From a virus, in the IMG/VR virus record IMGVR_UViG_3300010885_002607, positions 1 through 22,623 of that record: 22,623 bases of DNA. One strand, written 5' to 3'. Shown in pieces: positions 1 to 7,473 of the stretch. The notes under the pieces were generated by a model, which saw nothing but the letters and a program-made list of their open reading frames with translations, ran no database searches and was not told where the DNA came from. Both the position numbers and the translations under genes were made by a program. Positions within the stretch are counted from its first letter, which is position 1. Each line of letters begins with the position of its first letter.

Positions 1-132
1 AGGAAGACAACTAGGCACGGAACCGGTATAGTTAATCCACTAGAAGAAGCCTCTGATATAGAGGTCATGGTGGCTCATAAGATACGTGAGGAGATTCGAT
101 CGTTGTTAAACCATAATAACCTGACGATATGA
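1..132 (+). CDS. C-terminal end of a hypothetical phage protein (5' end outside window)
   Basis: The frame is open from the first base and gives 43 residues before a TGA at 130-132. No internal start is needed, so the gene enters from the left. The tail contains an acidic stretch and then a basic amphipathic helix (KIREEIRSLLNHNN). The stop overlaps the ATG of the next gene in an ATGA arrangement, typical of translationally coupled phage genes, which supports it being real coding sequence. I do not recognise the family from this fragment and no function can be assigned. Confidence 0.6.
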   Translation, partial: RKTTRHGTGIVNPLEEASDIEVMVAHKIREEIRSLLNHNNLTI

Positions 133-512
133 AGGCATGGGAAGATTTAGAAAATGATGAAGACGTGACGATGTGTCACACGTTAAAGTCTAGATGGTAT
201 CTAAACTACGGAGTAAAGATAGAGATGTTTAACGACGGAACAATCGAGATAAAGAACACAATGGTAAACAGCGACCACTACGAGGATGTAAGCTTTAGTC
301 AGTACGCCCTATTTAGAGATAAAGGCTGGCTTTATGGATGCTTCTCGTTGAACATAGACATGTTGGATGACGACCTATACAACATCAACAGATTGATAGA
401 TAGACTAGATAGCTCTGACAATATCAACAGATTTGTTAATAAGAAAAATAAAATAATAGAAAAATTAGCATCTTACGAAAACAAGTTAAGTAAATTATCA
501 CCATCTTTGTAA
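129..512 (+). CDS. Hypothetical phage protein, 127 aa
   Basis: Start at ATG 129 is supported by the ATGA overlap with the upstream stop. The protein is acidic at the N-terminus, has a probable beta-rich middle (alternating hydrophobic residues around 25-75, with aromatic-rich segments such as YLNYGVKIEMF), and ends in a lysine-rich helix that could form a coiled coil (about 100-122). No signal peptide, membrane segment or catalytic motif is visible. It lies just upstream of the recombination-type genes, so an early or replication-phase role is possible, but that is inference from position only. I do not recognise the family. Confidence 0.75.
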   Translation: MKAWEDLENDEDVTMCHTLKSRWYLNYGVKIEMFNDGTIEIKNTMVNSDHYEDVSFSQYALFRDKGWLYGCFSLNIDMLDDDLYNINRLIDRLDSSDNINRFVNKKNKIIEKLASYENKLSKLSPSL

Positions 513-531
513 CCCTTAAATTAAATATAAT

Positions 532-1011
532 ATGTCACACTGGAGAAAGCAGTTCGTGGACGATAAGACTATCGGAGCACACGACTTAGAGATTGACGGC
601 AAGTTCGGGACCGCAATCGTAAAGATTAAAAGATTTTATCAAGACACCCTTGTAGGGTCTATGGGAAAAGAGGACAAGGTGTTCGCTGAACTCATTGGGA
701 TGAACAAACCCATGATTGTGAACAGAACAAACTTCAAACGTTTGGAGACCTACTTCAATTCGTTCAACATGGACGACTTCTTGAACAAGGACGTTCTCCT
801 TCAGGTTGAGAAGGTTAAGTCACCTGAGGGCATCGTCCCAGCACTTCGCTTCTCGTCACGTCCAATCCCTAAGGCACAGAAGCAGCCAATCGCAGATGCA
901 GACTTTCCTAAGGCACTAGCTGCTGTAAAGAGTGGTTCTACAACGGCAGAAAAGCTAAAGGAGACAAGAGCACTAACACCAGAACAAATAAAGCAACTAG
1001 ATGAGATTTAG
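532..1011 (+). CDS. Conserved phage protein, probable DNA-metabolism accessory factor (159 aa)
   Basis: The core at about residues 50-110 has a pattern I recognise from small phage proteins encoded next to exonuclease and SSB genes: a KPMIVNRTN motif (compare KPLVLNKTN in relatives), then a D-D-x-L-x-x-K-D segment, a beta strand, and a strand reading PALRFSSRPIP. Some relatives are suspected of binding single-stranded DNA, but I cannot confirm that here. The last about 35 residues form a separate helical tail (FPKALAAVKSG, then TPEQIKQLDEI). ATG 532 is the first start after the previous gene and has an A/T-rich leader. The stop (TAG) overlaps the exonuclease start by 11 bases, which suggests coupled translation. 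The role is inferred from neighbours. Confidence 0.8.
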   Translation: MSHWRKQFVDDKTIGAHDLEIDGKFGTAIVKIKRFYQDTLVGSMGKEDKVFAELIGMNKPMIVNRTNFKRLETYFNSFNMDDFLNKDVLLQVEKVKSPEGIVPALRFSSRPIPKAQKQPIADADFPKALAAVKSGSTTAEKLKETRALTPEQIKQLDEI

Positions 1012-1777
1012 AGCAAGCGGAGCAGCACCATTATTTCTAGGAAAGGATGGTCTGACAGATGTACAGAAGAGAGACCTGGAGGACCTACTCAGCAAGATTA
1101 AGCTGACGGATATCCAAGCGGCAAAGAGAGATGACCTGATTAAGAAGCGAGACGCAGAGCCAGTGCTTCAGGCAGGAGCTATAACGTACGTTCGTGAGGT
1201 AGTTAACAAGTACGTGTACAACTACAAGGAGAGCTTCAGTAATAGAAGCACCGACAAGGGGACAGAGGTTGAGGCTGAGTCTATCGAGATTTACAACCGG
1301 CTGATGTTTACTGACTACAAGAAGTTGGAGGAAGGTGACGAGTTCTCTGAGCTGTCTTACGGATCGTTTACAGGGCATCCTGACGTTGTAGATAAGAAGA
1401 AACTGTTCGTGCTAGACATCAAGTCGTCTGAGACCAAGAAGTCGTTTCCTAAGCTTCCTGAGGACGGTGAAAACTCAACGTACGAGTGGCAGGTAAAGCT
1501 GTACCTATACATGCTACGTAAGATGACCAAGCTTGACTGGAGAGACGGTGAGTATGCCTACGTGTTAACCAACACGCCTGAGGGTATGGTTGGAGACTGG
1601 GAGGAGCCTAGCCTGCACATCATGGACGACTTGAATGACACCCTTCGTGTTACTAGGATTCCGGTCTATTTGTCTGACGATGACATACTGCACATAGAGA
1701 AGAGAGAGCTTGCGGCACTTAAGTTTGCAGGAGATTACGAACATAAGCTATTAAACAAAAATGGATCTGTACTATAA
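1001..1777 (+). CDS. PD-(D/E)XK superfamily exonuclease (YqaJ/Cas4-like), phage recombination type
   Basis: A likely DNA end-resection nuclease of 258 aa. Visible active-site elements, in order: G87/E91 in the motif I helix (KGTEVEAESIEIY); D128 in GHPDVV; D139-I-K141 in LFVLDIKSS, the D-x-K signature; and Q164/Y168 in EWQVKLYLYML, the helix that follows in Cas4/YqaJ-like enzymes. The N-terminal 60 residues (a lysine-rich helix, then VLQAGAITYVRE) match the helical lead-in of phage enzymes in this group. Partners in such modules are normally SSB or annealing proteins; here a probable accessory protein lies upstream and a DUF3127 SSB-like protein downstream. No annealase such as Bet or Erf is visible in the window. 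Overlaps at both ends (11 and 17 bases) put it in a tight operon. Confidence 0.88.
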   Translation: MRFRASGAAPLFLGKDGLTDVQKRDLEDLLSKIKLTDIQAAKRDDLIKKRDAEPVLQAGAITYVREVVNKYVYNYKESFSNRSTDKGTEVEAESIEIYNRLMFTDYKKLEEGDEFSELSYGSFTGHPDVVDKKKLFVLDIKSSETKKSFPKLPEDGENSTYEWQVKLYLYMLRKMTKLDWRDGEYAYVLTNTPEGMVGDWEEPSLHIMDDLNDTLRVTRIPVYLSDDDILHIEKRELAALKFAGDYEHKLLNKNGSVL

Positions 1778-2336
1778 CATAAGAGGAGAGAAGGTTAAGG
1801 CCATCCAGTGGGATGGGTCCAAGGAGCACGGTGCTGAGATTGCTAAGGAGATAGATATGGATGTTAGGTACGACCTAACTGACGGTGTTCTTACAATGCA
1901 CATCGGTGGATACGATGCAACTGTTGCTAAGCAGTTTGACTTCGTGTACCTTAACACAACCGGTGTGGACGTGGCATCTTATCAAACATTTATAAATGAA
2001 CACGTTAGGGCTACACATCAACAAGTTGTAACTAAGTCGCTTCATAACACAACAGCAAGTAAAGCAAAAGACAACGTAAAAGATATTGTTTTTTGGGGAG
2101 ATGGAGACACGTTTAAGCTTATTTGTAAGGCATCATCTGAGTCAGAAGGTTGGATGAAGTCTACTAAAGCTATGCAAGCAGCCAAATCAGTTGTAGTTCA
2201 AGTTACAACACAGCAGCGTAACCCTGACGGGAGCTATTCATTAGCTGAGGCATTAACAACAGTAGCATGTGCATACATCCATGAAGAAATGGATGAGAAC
2301 GGAAATGTAATCAAAAGAAAAATCAGAAGTATATGA
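1761..2336 (+). CDS. Two-domain conserved phage protein (191 aa), function unknown
   Basis: It appears to join two modules. Residues about 1-88 resemble small phage proteins that start with an AIQW/F-DG strand and end in a YQTFINEHV-like segment; here the strand reads VKAIQWDG. Residues about 105-191 resemble a separate phage protein I recall from Bacteroidota phages: FWGDGDTFKLICKASSES, then EGWMKSTKAM, then VVQVTTQQ and a final EALTTVACAYI segment. Codon use shifts near the join: before about 1980 it is richer in C/G-ending codons, afterwards richer in A/T, which fits a fusion. It overlaps the exonuclease by 17 bases and the next gene by ATGA. No catalytic motif is visible. The family resemblance is from memory and should be checked by profile search. 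Confidence 0.75.
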   Translation: MDLYYNIRGEKVKAIQWDGSKEHGAEIAKEIDMDVRYDLTDGVLTMHIGGYDATVAKQFDFVYLNTTGVDVASYQTFINEHVRATHQQVVTKSLHNTTASKAKDNVKDIVFWGDGDTFKLICKASSESEGWMKSTKAMQAAKSVVVQVTTQQRNPDGSYSLAEALTTVACAYIHEEMDENGNVIKRKIRSI

Positions 2337-2719
2337 GCAATCAATTTAAAATGAGTGGGTCTATCAAGGTGATAGGTCAGACACAGCAAGTGTCAGAGAA
2401 GTTTTCAAAGAGAGATTTTGTTGTGACAGACACATCAAGTCAGTACCCACAAGACATCTCCTTCCAACTTGCACAAGACAAGTGTAACGTACTTGATTCG
2501 TTCATGGAGGGTGAGTCTGTAGAGGTGTCGTTCAATCTGCGTGGTCGTGCATGGCAAAGTCCACAAGGAGATGTCAAGTACTTCAACACGTTAGAGGCCT
2601 GGCGAATCGAAAAGGATGGCACGTCTGGTATAAGTGGAGCACCTATGCCAAGAACACCTCAAGAAGCAGTTGTTACATCAGAACCAACTGAAGAAGAAGA
2701 CGATTCTTTACCGTTTTAA
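2333..2719 (+). CDS. DUF3127 protein, single-stranded DNA-binding-like
   Basis: A 128-aa OB-fold-type protein. The DUF3127 pattern is visible: an opening SGSIKVIGQTQ strand, F-S-K-R-D-F-V-V-T-D-T, the YPQDISFQ segment, a GESVEVSFNLRGRAW strand, then Y-F-N-T-L-E-A-W-R-I. The C-terminus is acidic and ends EEEDDSLPF, the same kind of tip that bacterial SSB proteins use to recruit repair and replication enzymes. This makes an SSB role for the phage replisome or recombination module likely. The DUF3127 assignment is strong; DNA binding is inferred from the fold class and tail. It starts by ATGA overlap and is the last gene before the AT-rich HNH cassette. Confidence 0.9.
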   Translation: MSNQFKMSGSIKVIGQTQQVSEKFSKRDFVVTDTSSQYPQDISFQLAQDKCNVLDSFMEGESVEVSFNLRGRAWQSPQGDVKYFNTLEAWRIEKDGTSGISGAPMPRTPQEAVVTSEPTEEEDDSLPF

Positions 2720-2746
2720 AAAATTTTAATTTACCATTTTAATTAT

Positions 2747-2754
2747 TATATTTG
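2747..2754 (+). promoter_or_regulatory. Bacteroidota -7 promoter element TATATTTG
   Basis: A perfect match to the TAnnTTTG consensus used by Bacteroidota primary sigma factors, 16 bases before the HNH start codon in a 51-base AT-only-looking gap. No clear TTG -33 element lies at the expected distance, so strength is uncertain. It would give the HNH gene its own transcript with a very short leader. Confidence 0.5.
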
Positions 2755-2770
2755 CTTTAAAATTAAAAAT

Positions 2771-3265
2771 ATGGAAAAGAAATGTTTTAAATGTGGTGAA
2801 TTAAAAGAACTGGATAGTTTTTATAAGCACAGTAAAATGCTAGATGGTCATCTAAACAAATGTAAAGAGTGTACCAAAAAAGATACAGCTAAAACACTGG
2901 CAAAAAAAATATCTACAGAAGAAGGTTTAGAGTCAGAAAGAAAAAGGCATAGAGAAAAGTACCAAAGACTTAATTACGTTAAAAAACAAAAGGAATTAAA
3001 TAAAAATAAACCTTGGGTAAATAATTCTAAGTATAAAAATCTAAGCAGAAAATTTAAATGTGATAAAACTATAGAACTTCATCATTGGTGTTATAAGGAT
3101 GAATATTTGGAAGACGTTATATTTTTAAATATAAAAATACATAGAAGAATACATAGAACTATGGTACTCGATATGGATAATTTAATATTTAATACATTGG
3201 ACGGTTTTCCATTGGACACCAAAGAGAAGCATCTAAATCATATTGAAAAATTTTTAAATCAATGA
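2771..3265 (+). CDS. HNH-type endonuclease with N-terminal zinc ribbon (selfish/moron type)
   Basis: A 164-aa protein. Residues 5-37 form a zinc-ribbon-like CxxC...CxxC pair (C5/C8 and C34/C37) seen at the N-terminus of many phage HNH proteins. A long lysine-rich linker follows, then an HNH-like C-terminal part: the IELHHWCY strand carrying the HH motif, an asparagine in [13 protein letters not shown], and paired histidines (HRRIHR) for metal and zinc coordination. Such free-standing HNH enzymes often spread as mobile genes between phages. Supporting this, the gene is much more AT-rich than its neighbours (the line at 3001-3060 is about 20% GC; the primase line at 4861-4920 is about 48%). It has its own promoter element upstream and a hairpin terminator starting 3 bases after the stop. 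Active nicking or cutting is inferred. Confidence 0.8.
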   Translation: MEKKCFKCGELKELDSFYKHSKMLDGHLNKCKECTKKDTAKTLAKKISTEEGLESERKRHREKYQRLNYVKKQKELNKNKPWVNNSKYKNLSRKFKCDKTIELHHWCYKDEYLEDVIFLNIKIHRRIHRTMVLDMDNLIFNTLDGFPLDTKEKHLNHIEKFLNQ

Positions 3266-3267
3266 GT

Positions 3268-3305
3268 TAAGCGCACGGTACATGCTGTGCGCTTATATTT
3301 TTATA
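3268..3305 (+). terminator. Rho-independent terminator after the HNH gene
   Basis: A perfect 9-bp stem (TAAGCGCAC at 3268-3276 and GTGCGCTTA at 3287-3295) with a 10-base loop, followed by a T-rich run. It begins 3 bases after the HNH stop and ends about 15 bases before the primase start, so it closes the HNH transcript. Upstream read-through would have to cross it to reach the primase. Confidence 0.8.
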
Positions 3306-3319
3306 ACTAATATATAGCC

Positions 3320-5677
3320 ATGATAACATACTTTAAATCACTGTCTGATACATCTACACCATACCACAAGGACGTATCAGAGGCAGTTAAGCGTATAAAG
3401 AATGGTAACTCAAGAGAACTCTGTAACGTTATCAGGACAGAGACAGACAAGTCAAGACGTAACGAACTAAAGAAGAGTCTTCCTGCTATATGCTTCTCCG
3501 GAAAGTTTAGCAAGCGTTCGGACGGATCGATACTTGAGCACAGCGGATTTATATGTATTGACTTTGATGGGTTCATAGACGAGTGGGCTATGCTTGACGC
3601 TAGACATAAGCTGTGCTCTGACGAGTACTCTTACTGTGTGTTCACGTCACCATCTGGAGATGGACTTAAGGTTCTTGTGAGGATACCAAAAGATATAAAG
3701 AACCATAAGAACTACTTCTTGTCGTTAGAGAAGCACTACAACATGCCTGAGTTCGACACAACGTCAAAGAACATTAGCAGGGTGTGCTTTGAGTCTTTTG
3801 ACCCGGAGATATACGTGAACGAACTAAGCAAGGAGTGGACAAAGCTAATCGTTGAGGAGCACCAAACATTTGACGCTGCCACGAGCAGACAGACCATCAA
3901 GCTGAACGATTCAAACGAGGTCATCAGAAGGCTGTTGATTTGGTGGAATAATAACTTCGGCTTAGTGTCTGGCAGACGCAACAACAACACGTTCGTTCTA
4001 GCAGCTGCGCTTAACGAGTACGGTATAAGCCGTGCAGATACTACAAGGGTTCTGTCTGACTTCCAGTCTGATGGGTTCCCGATATCTGAAATAAATATAA
4101 TCATCGACAGTGCCTACAAGAACATCGAGGCACACGGCACTAAGTTCTACGAGGATACTGAGAAGATAGATAACATAGTCAACCTGGTGAAGCAGGGCGT
4201 TCCTGAGGAAGAGGTTGTCAAGATACACGGAGAGGTCGTGAAGTCTGTGGTAAGTAACATGTCTCACAGCTCAGAGTTCTGGTCAAAGAGTAGCAAGGGA
4301 GTCATCAAGCACGTTAACCATATGTACAAGGACTTCTTGGAGCTTAACGGCTACTACAAGTACTACATAGGTAAGTCGTTTGTCTTTGTGAAGGTCGGTA
4401 ACAACATCATATCAGATGCGTTTGAGGACATCATCAAGGACCACGTTCTTAGCTACTTATACGAACTTGACGATAAGAGTATATACAACTACTTCGCTGA
4501 CAAGACTAAGCTGTTCAAGGACGACCACTTGTCGTTCCTTAACTCAATAACACCGAACATCATGAAGGATAGCGATGATATAGCGTACCTGTACTACAAG
4601 AACTGTGCTGTGAAGGTTACAAGAGACAGCGTGTCAACGATTGACTACATGAATATCGACGGATACATCTGGCAGAAGCAGTGTATCGACCGTGAGTTCC
4701 ATGTCACAGACTTTAGTGATTGTGAATACAAGAAGTTTATTGCCAACATTGGTGGGAACGAGCCTGACAGAATTCGATCGATCGAGTCAACTGCCGGATA
4801 CTTGCTACACAGCCACAAGCCAGCGAGCTACTGTCCTGCCGTTATTATTAATGACGAGGTTATCTCTGACAACCCTGAGGGTGGTACTGGTAAGGGTATC
4901 TACGTGTCAGCCATCAACTACATGAAGAAGGGCGTTATCATTGACGGTAAGGGGTTCTCGTTTCAAAAGTCGTTTCCATACCAACGTGTGTCAGCTGATA
5001 CCCAGGTCCTTGTGTTCGATGACGTTAACCGTTACTTTGACTTTGAGCGTCTGTTCTCTATTATCACGGAGGGTATAACGCTTGAGAAGAAGAACAAGGA
5101 CGAGATTCATATACCGTTCTCGGACTCACCTAAGATCATCATCACTACCAACTACGCTATCAAGGGAGCTGGTAACAGTTTTGAGAGACGTAAGTGGGAG
5201 CTAGAGTTTGCACAGCACTACAACAAGAACCACACGCCTCAGGATGAGTTTGGCCATCAGCTATTTAGTGGATGGAGCAAGCAGGAGTGGCTTAAGTTCG
5301 ACAACTACATGATATCTAACCTTCAGTTGTACCTTAGCAAGGGTCTTCGTAAGAGTAAGTTCAAGAACCTTCGTGAGCGTAAGTTCATTGCAGAGACATC
5401 GATGGACTTCTACGAGTGGGCTAAGGATAGGTACAACGAGAAGACCAAGGTTGGTAGCGAGGTGTTAGGCCAGGACTTGTATAACCACTTCATTAATCAG
5501 AACCCTGACTACGGACCGAGAGGTAAGTACACACTGGCACTTAATAAGTTCTATCATTGGATACATCTTTACGGTGAGTACATGTACAACATAGCACCAA
5601 CGAAGTATCGTAGTGCTCAGGGTATGATGATACGGTTCGAGATTAAGCACAACGAACAGATTGATTTAGATTTTTAA
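3320..5677 (+). CDS. Bifunctional primase-helicase (BT4734/VirE-N-like AEP domain + SF3-type helicase)
   Basis: A 785-aa replication protein. Residues about 10-175 show the archaeo-eukaryotic primase-like signature of the BT4734/VirE N-terminal family: D81-x-D83 in FICIDFDG, then SPSGDGLKV (110-118), then D146...R154 and FESFDP (158-162), which together would form the metal and nucleotide site. A PriCT-like linker follows (NNTFVLAAALNEYGISR, about 222-238). The C-terminal ATPase has Walker A EGGTGKG (520-526), Walker B VLVFDD (563-568) and a sensor-like KIIITTN (about 603-609) followed by a FERRKWELEF arginine region, as in P4-type or DUF5906 primase helicases. The enzyme would prime and unwind at the phage fork. 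One oddity: the residue after the Walker A lysine is Gly instead of Ser/Thr. Start ATG 3320 has an AT-rich leader directly after the HNH terminator. Confidence 0.9.
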   Translation: MITYFKSLSDTSTPYHKDVSEAVKRIKNGNSRELCNVIRTETDKSRRNELKKSLPAICFSGKFSKRSDGSILEHSGFICIDFDGFIDEWAMLDARHKLCSDEYSYCVFTSPSGDGLKVLVRIPKDIKNHKNYFLSLEKHYNMPEFDTTSKNISRVCFESFDPEIYVNELSKEWTKLIVEEHQTFDAATSRQTIKLNDSNEVIRRLLIWWNNNFGLVSGRRNNNTFVLAAALNEYGISRADTTRVLSDFQSDGFPISEINIIIDSAYKNIEAHGTKFYEDTEKIDNIVNLVKQGVPEEEVVKIHGEVVKSVVSNMSHSSEFWSKSSKGVIKHVNHMYKDFLELNGYYKYYIGKSFVFVKVGNNIISDAFEDIIKDHVLSYLYELDDKSIYNYFADKTKLFKDDHLSFLNSITPNIMKDSDDIAYLYYKNCAVKVTRDSVSTIDYMNIDGYIWQKQCIDREFHVTDFSDCEYKKFIANIGGNEPDRIRSIESTAGYLLHSHKPASYCPAVIINDEVISDNPEGGTGKGIYVSAINYMKKGVIIDGKGFSFQKSFPYQRVSADTQVLVFDDVNRYFDFERLFSIITEGITLEKKNKDEIHIPFSDSPKIIITTNYAIKGAGNSFERRKWELEFAQHYNKNHTPQDEFGHQLFSGWSKQEWLKFDNYMISNLQLYLSKGLRKSKFKNLRERKFIAETSMDFYEWAKDRYNEKTKVGSEVLGQDLYNHFINQNPDYGPRGKYTLALNKFYHWIHLYGEYMYNIAPTKYRSAQGMMIRFEIKHNEQIDLDF

Positions 5678-5694
5678 AATAACACTAAATAGTA

Positions 5695-5730
5695 TTTACA
5701 AATTAAGTGCTTTTTGTAAAGAGTATTTTT
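5695..5730 (+). terminator. Weak A/T hairpin after the primase gene
   Basis: Inverted repeat TTTACAAA (5695-5702) and TTTGTAAA (5713-5720) with a 10-base spacer, then GAG and TATTTTT. The stem is 8 bp but AT-rich, so it may be a leaky terminator or only a sequence accident. It lies directly before the first 13-bp direct repeat. Confidence 0.35.
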
Positions 5731-5742
5731 AAATCAGAATAA
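5730..5742 (+). repeat. 13-bp direct repeat, left copy
   Basis: TAAATCAGAATAA, identical to 6016-6028. The left copy ends 1 base before the ATG of the 94-aa gene; the right copy ends exactly at its stop codon, so the pair frames this gene precisely. Confidence 0.8.
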
Positions 5743-5743
5743 G

Positions 5744-6028
5744 ATGACAAGTGAACAAATAGCATTGGAATTTGCAGAAGGTTTTGTAAATAGACCTTAT
5801 GATAATAATGAAAAGCAACTAAGAAAACTAAAGGAAGCATTCCTTATGTTTGGTAAAAATGAAGTCGAAAGAAACAGGCATAAAACAATAAATGAACAAG
5901 TAGAAATTATCAAAGATGTTCTTGAAGAAATGATGACTTGTTTTGATACAGAAGAAAATCGAATGGATTTTATACTTGATATTTGTAATGGCTATAAAGA
6001 AAGAATTTGTAAACCTAAATCAGAATAA
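5744..6028 (+). CDS. Hypothetical 94-aa protein bracketed by direct repeats
   Basis: A small, highly charged, almost entirely helical protein with no membrane segment or known motif. Helices cover about 2-16, 22-42 and 47-75; single cysteines near 67, 81 and 89 do not form a zinc pattern. It is more AT-rich (about 33% GC in the line at 5821) than the primase before it and the helicase after it. Its last codons overlap the helicase reading frame by 41 bases if the helicase begins at ATG 5988. A 13-bp perfect direct repeat frames it, and a weak hairpin precedes it, so it may be a recently inserted accessory gene. I do not recognise the family. Confidence 0.7.
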   Translation: MTSEQIALEFAEGFVNRPYDNNEKQLRKLKEAFLMFGKNEVERNRHKTINEQVEIIKDVLEEMMTCFDTEENRMDFILDICNGYKERICKPKSE

Positions 6029-7268
6029 TCTGAAAGAGCTTAGAGATTATCAGCTCAATGGCGCAACGCTAGGGGTTGATATACTGAACAAGTACGGCAT
6101 ACTGTACATGGCATGGGGAGTTAGGACTGGAAAGACCTGCGCCAGCCTGAAGGTATGTCATCTGTTCGGTGCTAAAAACGTTCTGTTCTTAACTAAGAAG
6201 AAGGCTATAAGCAGCGTGCAAAGTGACTACGAGGAGTTTGGATTCGATAAGTTATTCAACGTTGTTATATGCAACAACGAGTCGATGCACAAGCTACCTC
6301 ATACTAACTACGATGTAGTTGTTATGGACGAGAGCCACAGACACGGATCATTTCCAAAGCCGTCAAGTGGAGCCAAGATGTTCAAGAGTATGTTCGGTGA
6401 CAAGCCAATAATCATGCTGTCCGGAACACCAACACCTGAGTCGTTCAGTCAGATGTACCATCAGATGTGGGTCTCTTATAGGTCTCCATGGAATAGGTAT
6501 CAGAACTTCTACAAGTGGTCAAGGGACTACGTAGATGTAAGGCAGAAGAGAATCGGAGCTTTTGCTCATAACGACTACACGGCAGGTATAGAGTCCAAGA
6601 TAATGGGTGACGTGTCTCACCTAATGATTACCTACACCCAAGAGCAGGCAGGCTTTAAGTCTGTCATCACCGAGACTGTTCTGTATGTCAAGATGAAGCC
6701 AGTTATATATACCATGGTAAATACATTACAGAAGGACCTGGTTATACAAGGTAAGAGTGAGGTAGTTCTTGGTGACACGGCAGCCAAGCTCATGCAGAAA
6801 ATGCACCAGCTGTACAGCGGAACGGTTAAATTTGAGTCCGGACGATCGATGGTTATTGATACCACCAAGGCTGAGTTCTTGAAGTCGCACTTTGCGACCT
6901 CAAAGATAGGGATATTTTACGTGTTCAAGGAGGAGCTAAACGCACTGATGCAAGTCTTCGGAGCTGACAATTTAACGACTGATTTGGATGAGTTCAATAA
7001 CACTGACAAGAACATAGCACTACAAGTGGTGTCAGGTCGTGAGGGTATATCGTTAAGGAACGCTGACTTCTTGGTGTTCTATAACATACAACACTCGGCT
7101 GTCTCCTTTTGGCAGGCCAGGGACCGAATGACTACAATGGACAGACCTGACAACCAGGTGTTTTGGATATTTTCAGAGGGTGGTATAGAGGATAAGATTT
7201 ACAAGGTGGTAAAATCAAAGAAGAGATACACAACAAATATATTTAAAAAGGACTATGGGATTAAGTGA
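5988..7268 (+). CDS. SF2 (SNF2-like) DNA helicase
   Basis: A 426-aa ATPase with both RecA-like domains. Motifs: a Q-like LRDYQLNG (18-25), Walker A GVRTGKT (44-50), Walker B VVMDESH (111-117), motif III SGTPTP (145-150), a domain-2 strand KIGIFYVFKEE, motif V SGREGISL (349-356) and motif VI QARDRM (376-381). The DESH box, SGTP and the LRDYQ lead-in place it with SNF2/DEAD-like phage helicases. It is compact, lacking large SNF2 inserts. Phages commonly pair such helicases with a VRR-NUC nuclease, and one lies about 350 bases downstream. ATG 5988 is the first ATG in frame; an upstream TTG at 5943 is possible but would deepen the overlap with the 94-aa gene. In motif VI the usual Q-R-x-G-R reads Q-A-R-D-R. 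Confidence 0.88.
   Translation: MAIKKEFVNLNQNNLKELRDYQLNGATLGVDILNKYGILYMAWGVRTGKTCASLKVCHLFGAKNVLFLTKKKAISSVQSDYEEFGFDKLFNVVICNNESMHKLPHTNYDVVVMDESHRHGSFPKPSSGAKMFKSMFGDKPIIMLSGTPTPESFSQMYHQMWVSYRSPWNRYQNFYKWSRDYVDVRQKRIGAFAHNDYTAGIESKIMGDVSHLMITYTQEQAGFKSVITETVLYVKMKPVIYTMVNTLQKDLVIQGKSEVVLGDTAAKLMQKMHQLYSGTVKFESGRSMVIDTTKAEFLKSHFATSKIGIFYVFKEELNALMQVFGADNLTTDLDEFNNTDKNIALQVVSGREGISLRNADFLVFYNIQHSAVSFWQARDRMTTMDRPDNQVFWIFSEGGIEDKIYKVVKSKKRYTTNIFKKDYGIK
6016..6028 (+). repeat. 13-bp direct repeat, right copy
   Basis: TAAATCAGAATAA, identical to 5730-5742. The final TAA is the stop codon of the 94-aa gene. In the helicase frame the same bases encode part of residues 10-14 (L-N-Q-N-N). Confidence 0.8.
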
Positions 7269-7473
7269 TGAAATAAGAGATGTTAACAACCAACTGAAGG
7301 ATGTTAGAAGAGCAATTAGAAGGCTAAAAGTAGAAGAAGACAGCTTGTGTAATAGACTAACAAGATTGCTAGAGCTAAGTGTACACCAAACTAAAAATGA
7401 ATTCAATGAACGAGAATGTGGAACTACTGATCAAGGTGATGGACTTGGAAGTCCCGAAGCCCCACTCGCTTGA
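7255..7473 (+). CDS. Small coiled-coil protein, 72 aa
   Basis: It starts at an ATG overlapping the last five codons of the helicase gene by 14 bases. Residues 3-42 are a strongly heptad-like, charged helix (EIRDVNNQLKDVRRAIRRLK and following), so a coiled coil is likely. The last about 25 residues share DNA with the next gene in another frame and look unstructured (GTTDQGDGLGSPEAPLA), so selection probably acts mainly on the first two thirds. No known family. Its position between helicase and nuclease suggests an accessory or adaptor peptide, but that is only positional. Confidence 0.6.
   Translation: MGLSDEIRDVNNQLKDVRRAIRRLKVEEDSLCNRLTRLLELSVHQTKNEFNERECGTTDQGDGLGSPEAPLA

Noticed and set aside
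4692-4925. A 77-aa plus-strand frame inside the primase-helicase
   Set aside because: Lies in the +1 frame of a strongly conserved ATPase region and reads as serine/threonine/leucine-rich sequence without features.
7215-7406. A 63-aa hydrophobic minus-strand frame that could look like a holin or membrane peptide
   Set aside because: It is exactly antisense to a charged coiled coil, which always yields a hydrophobic shadow; no promoter or partner lysis gene nearby.
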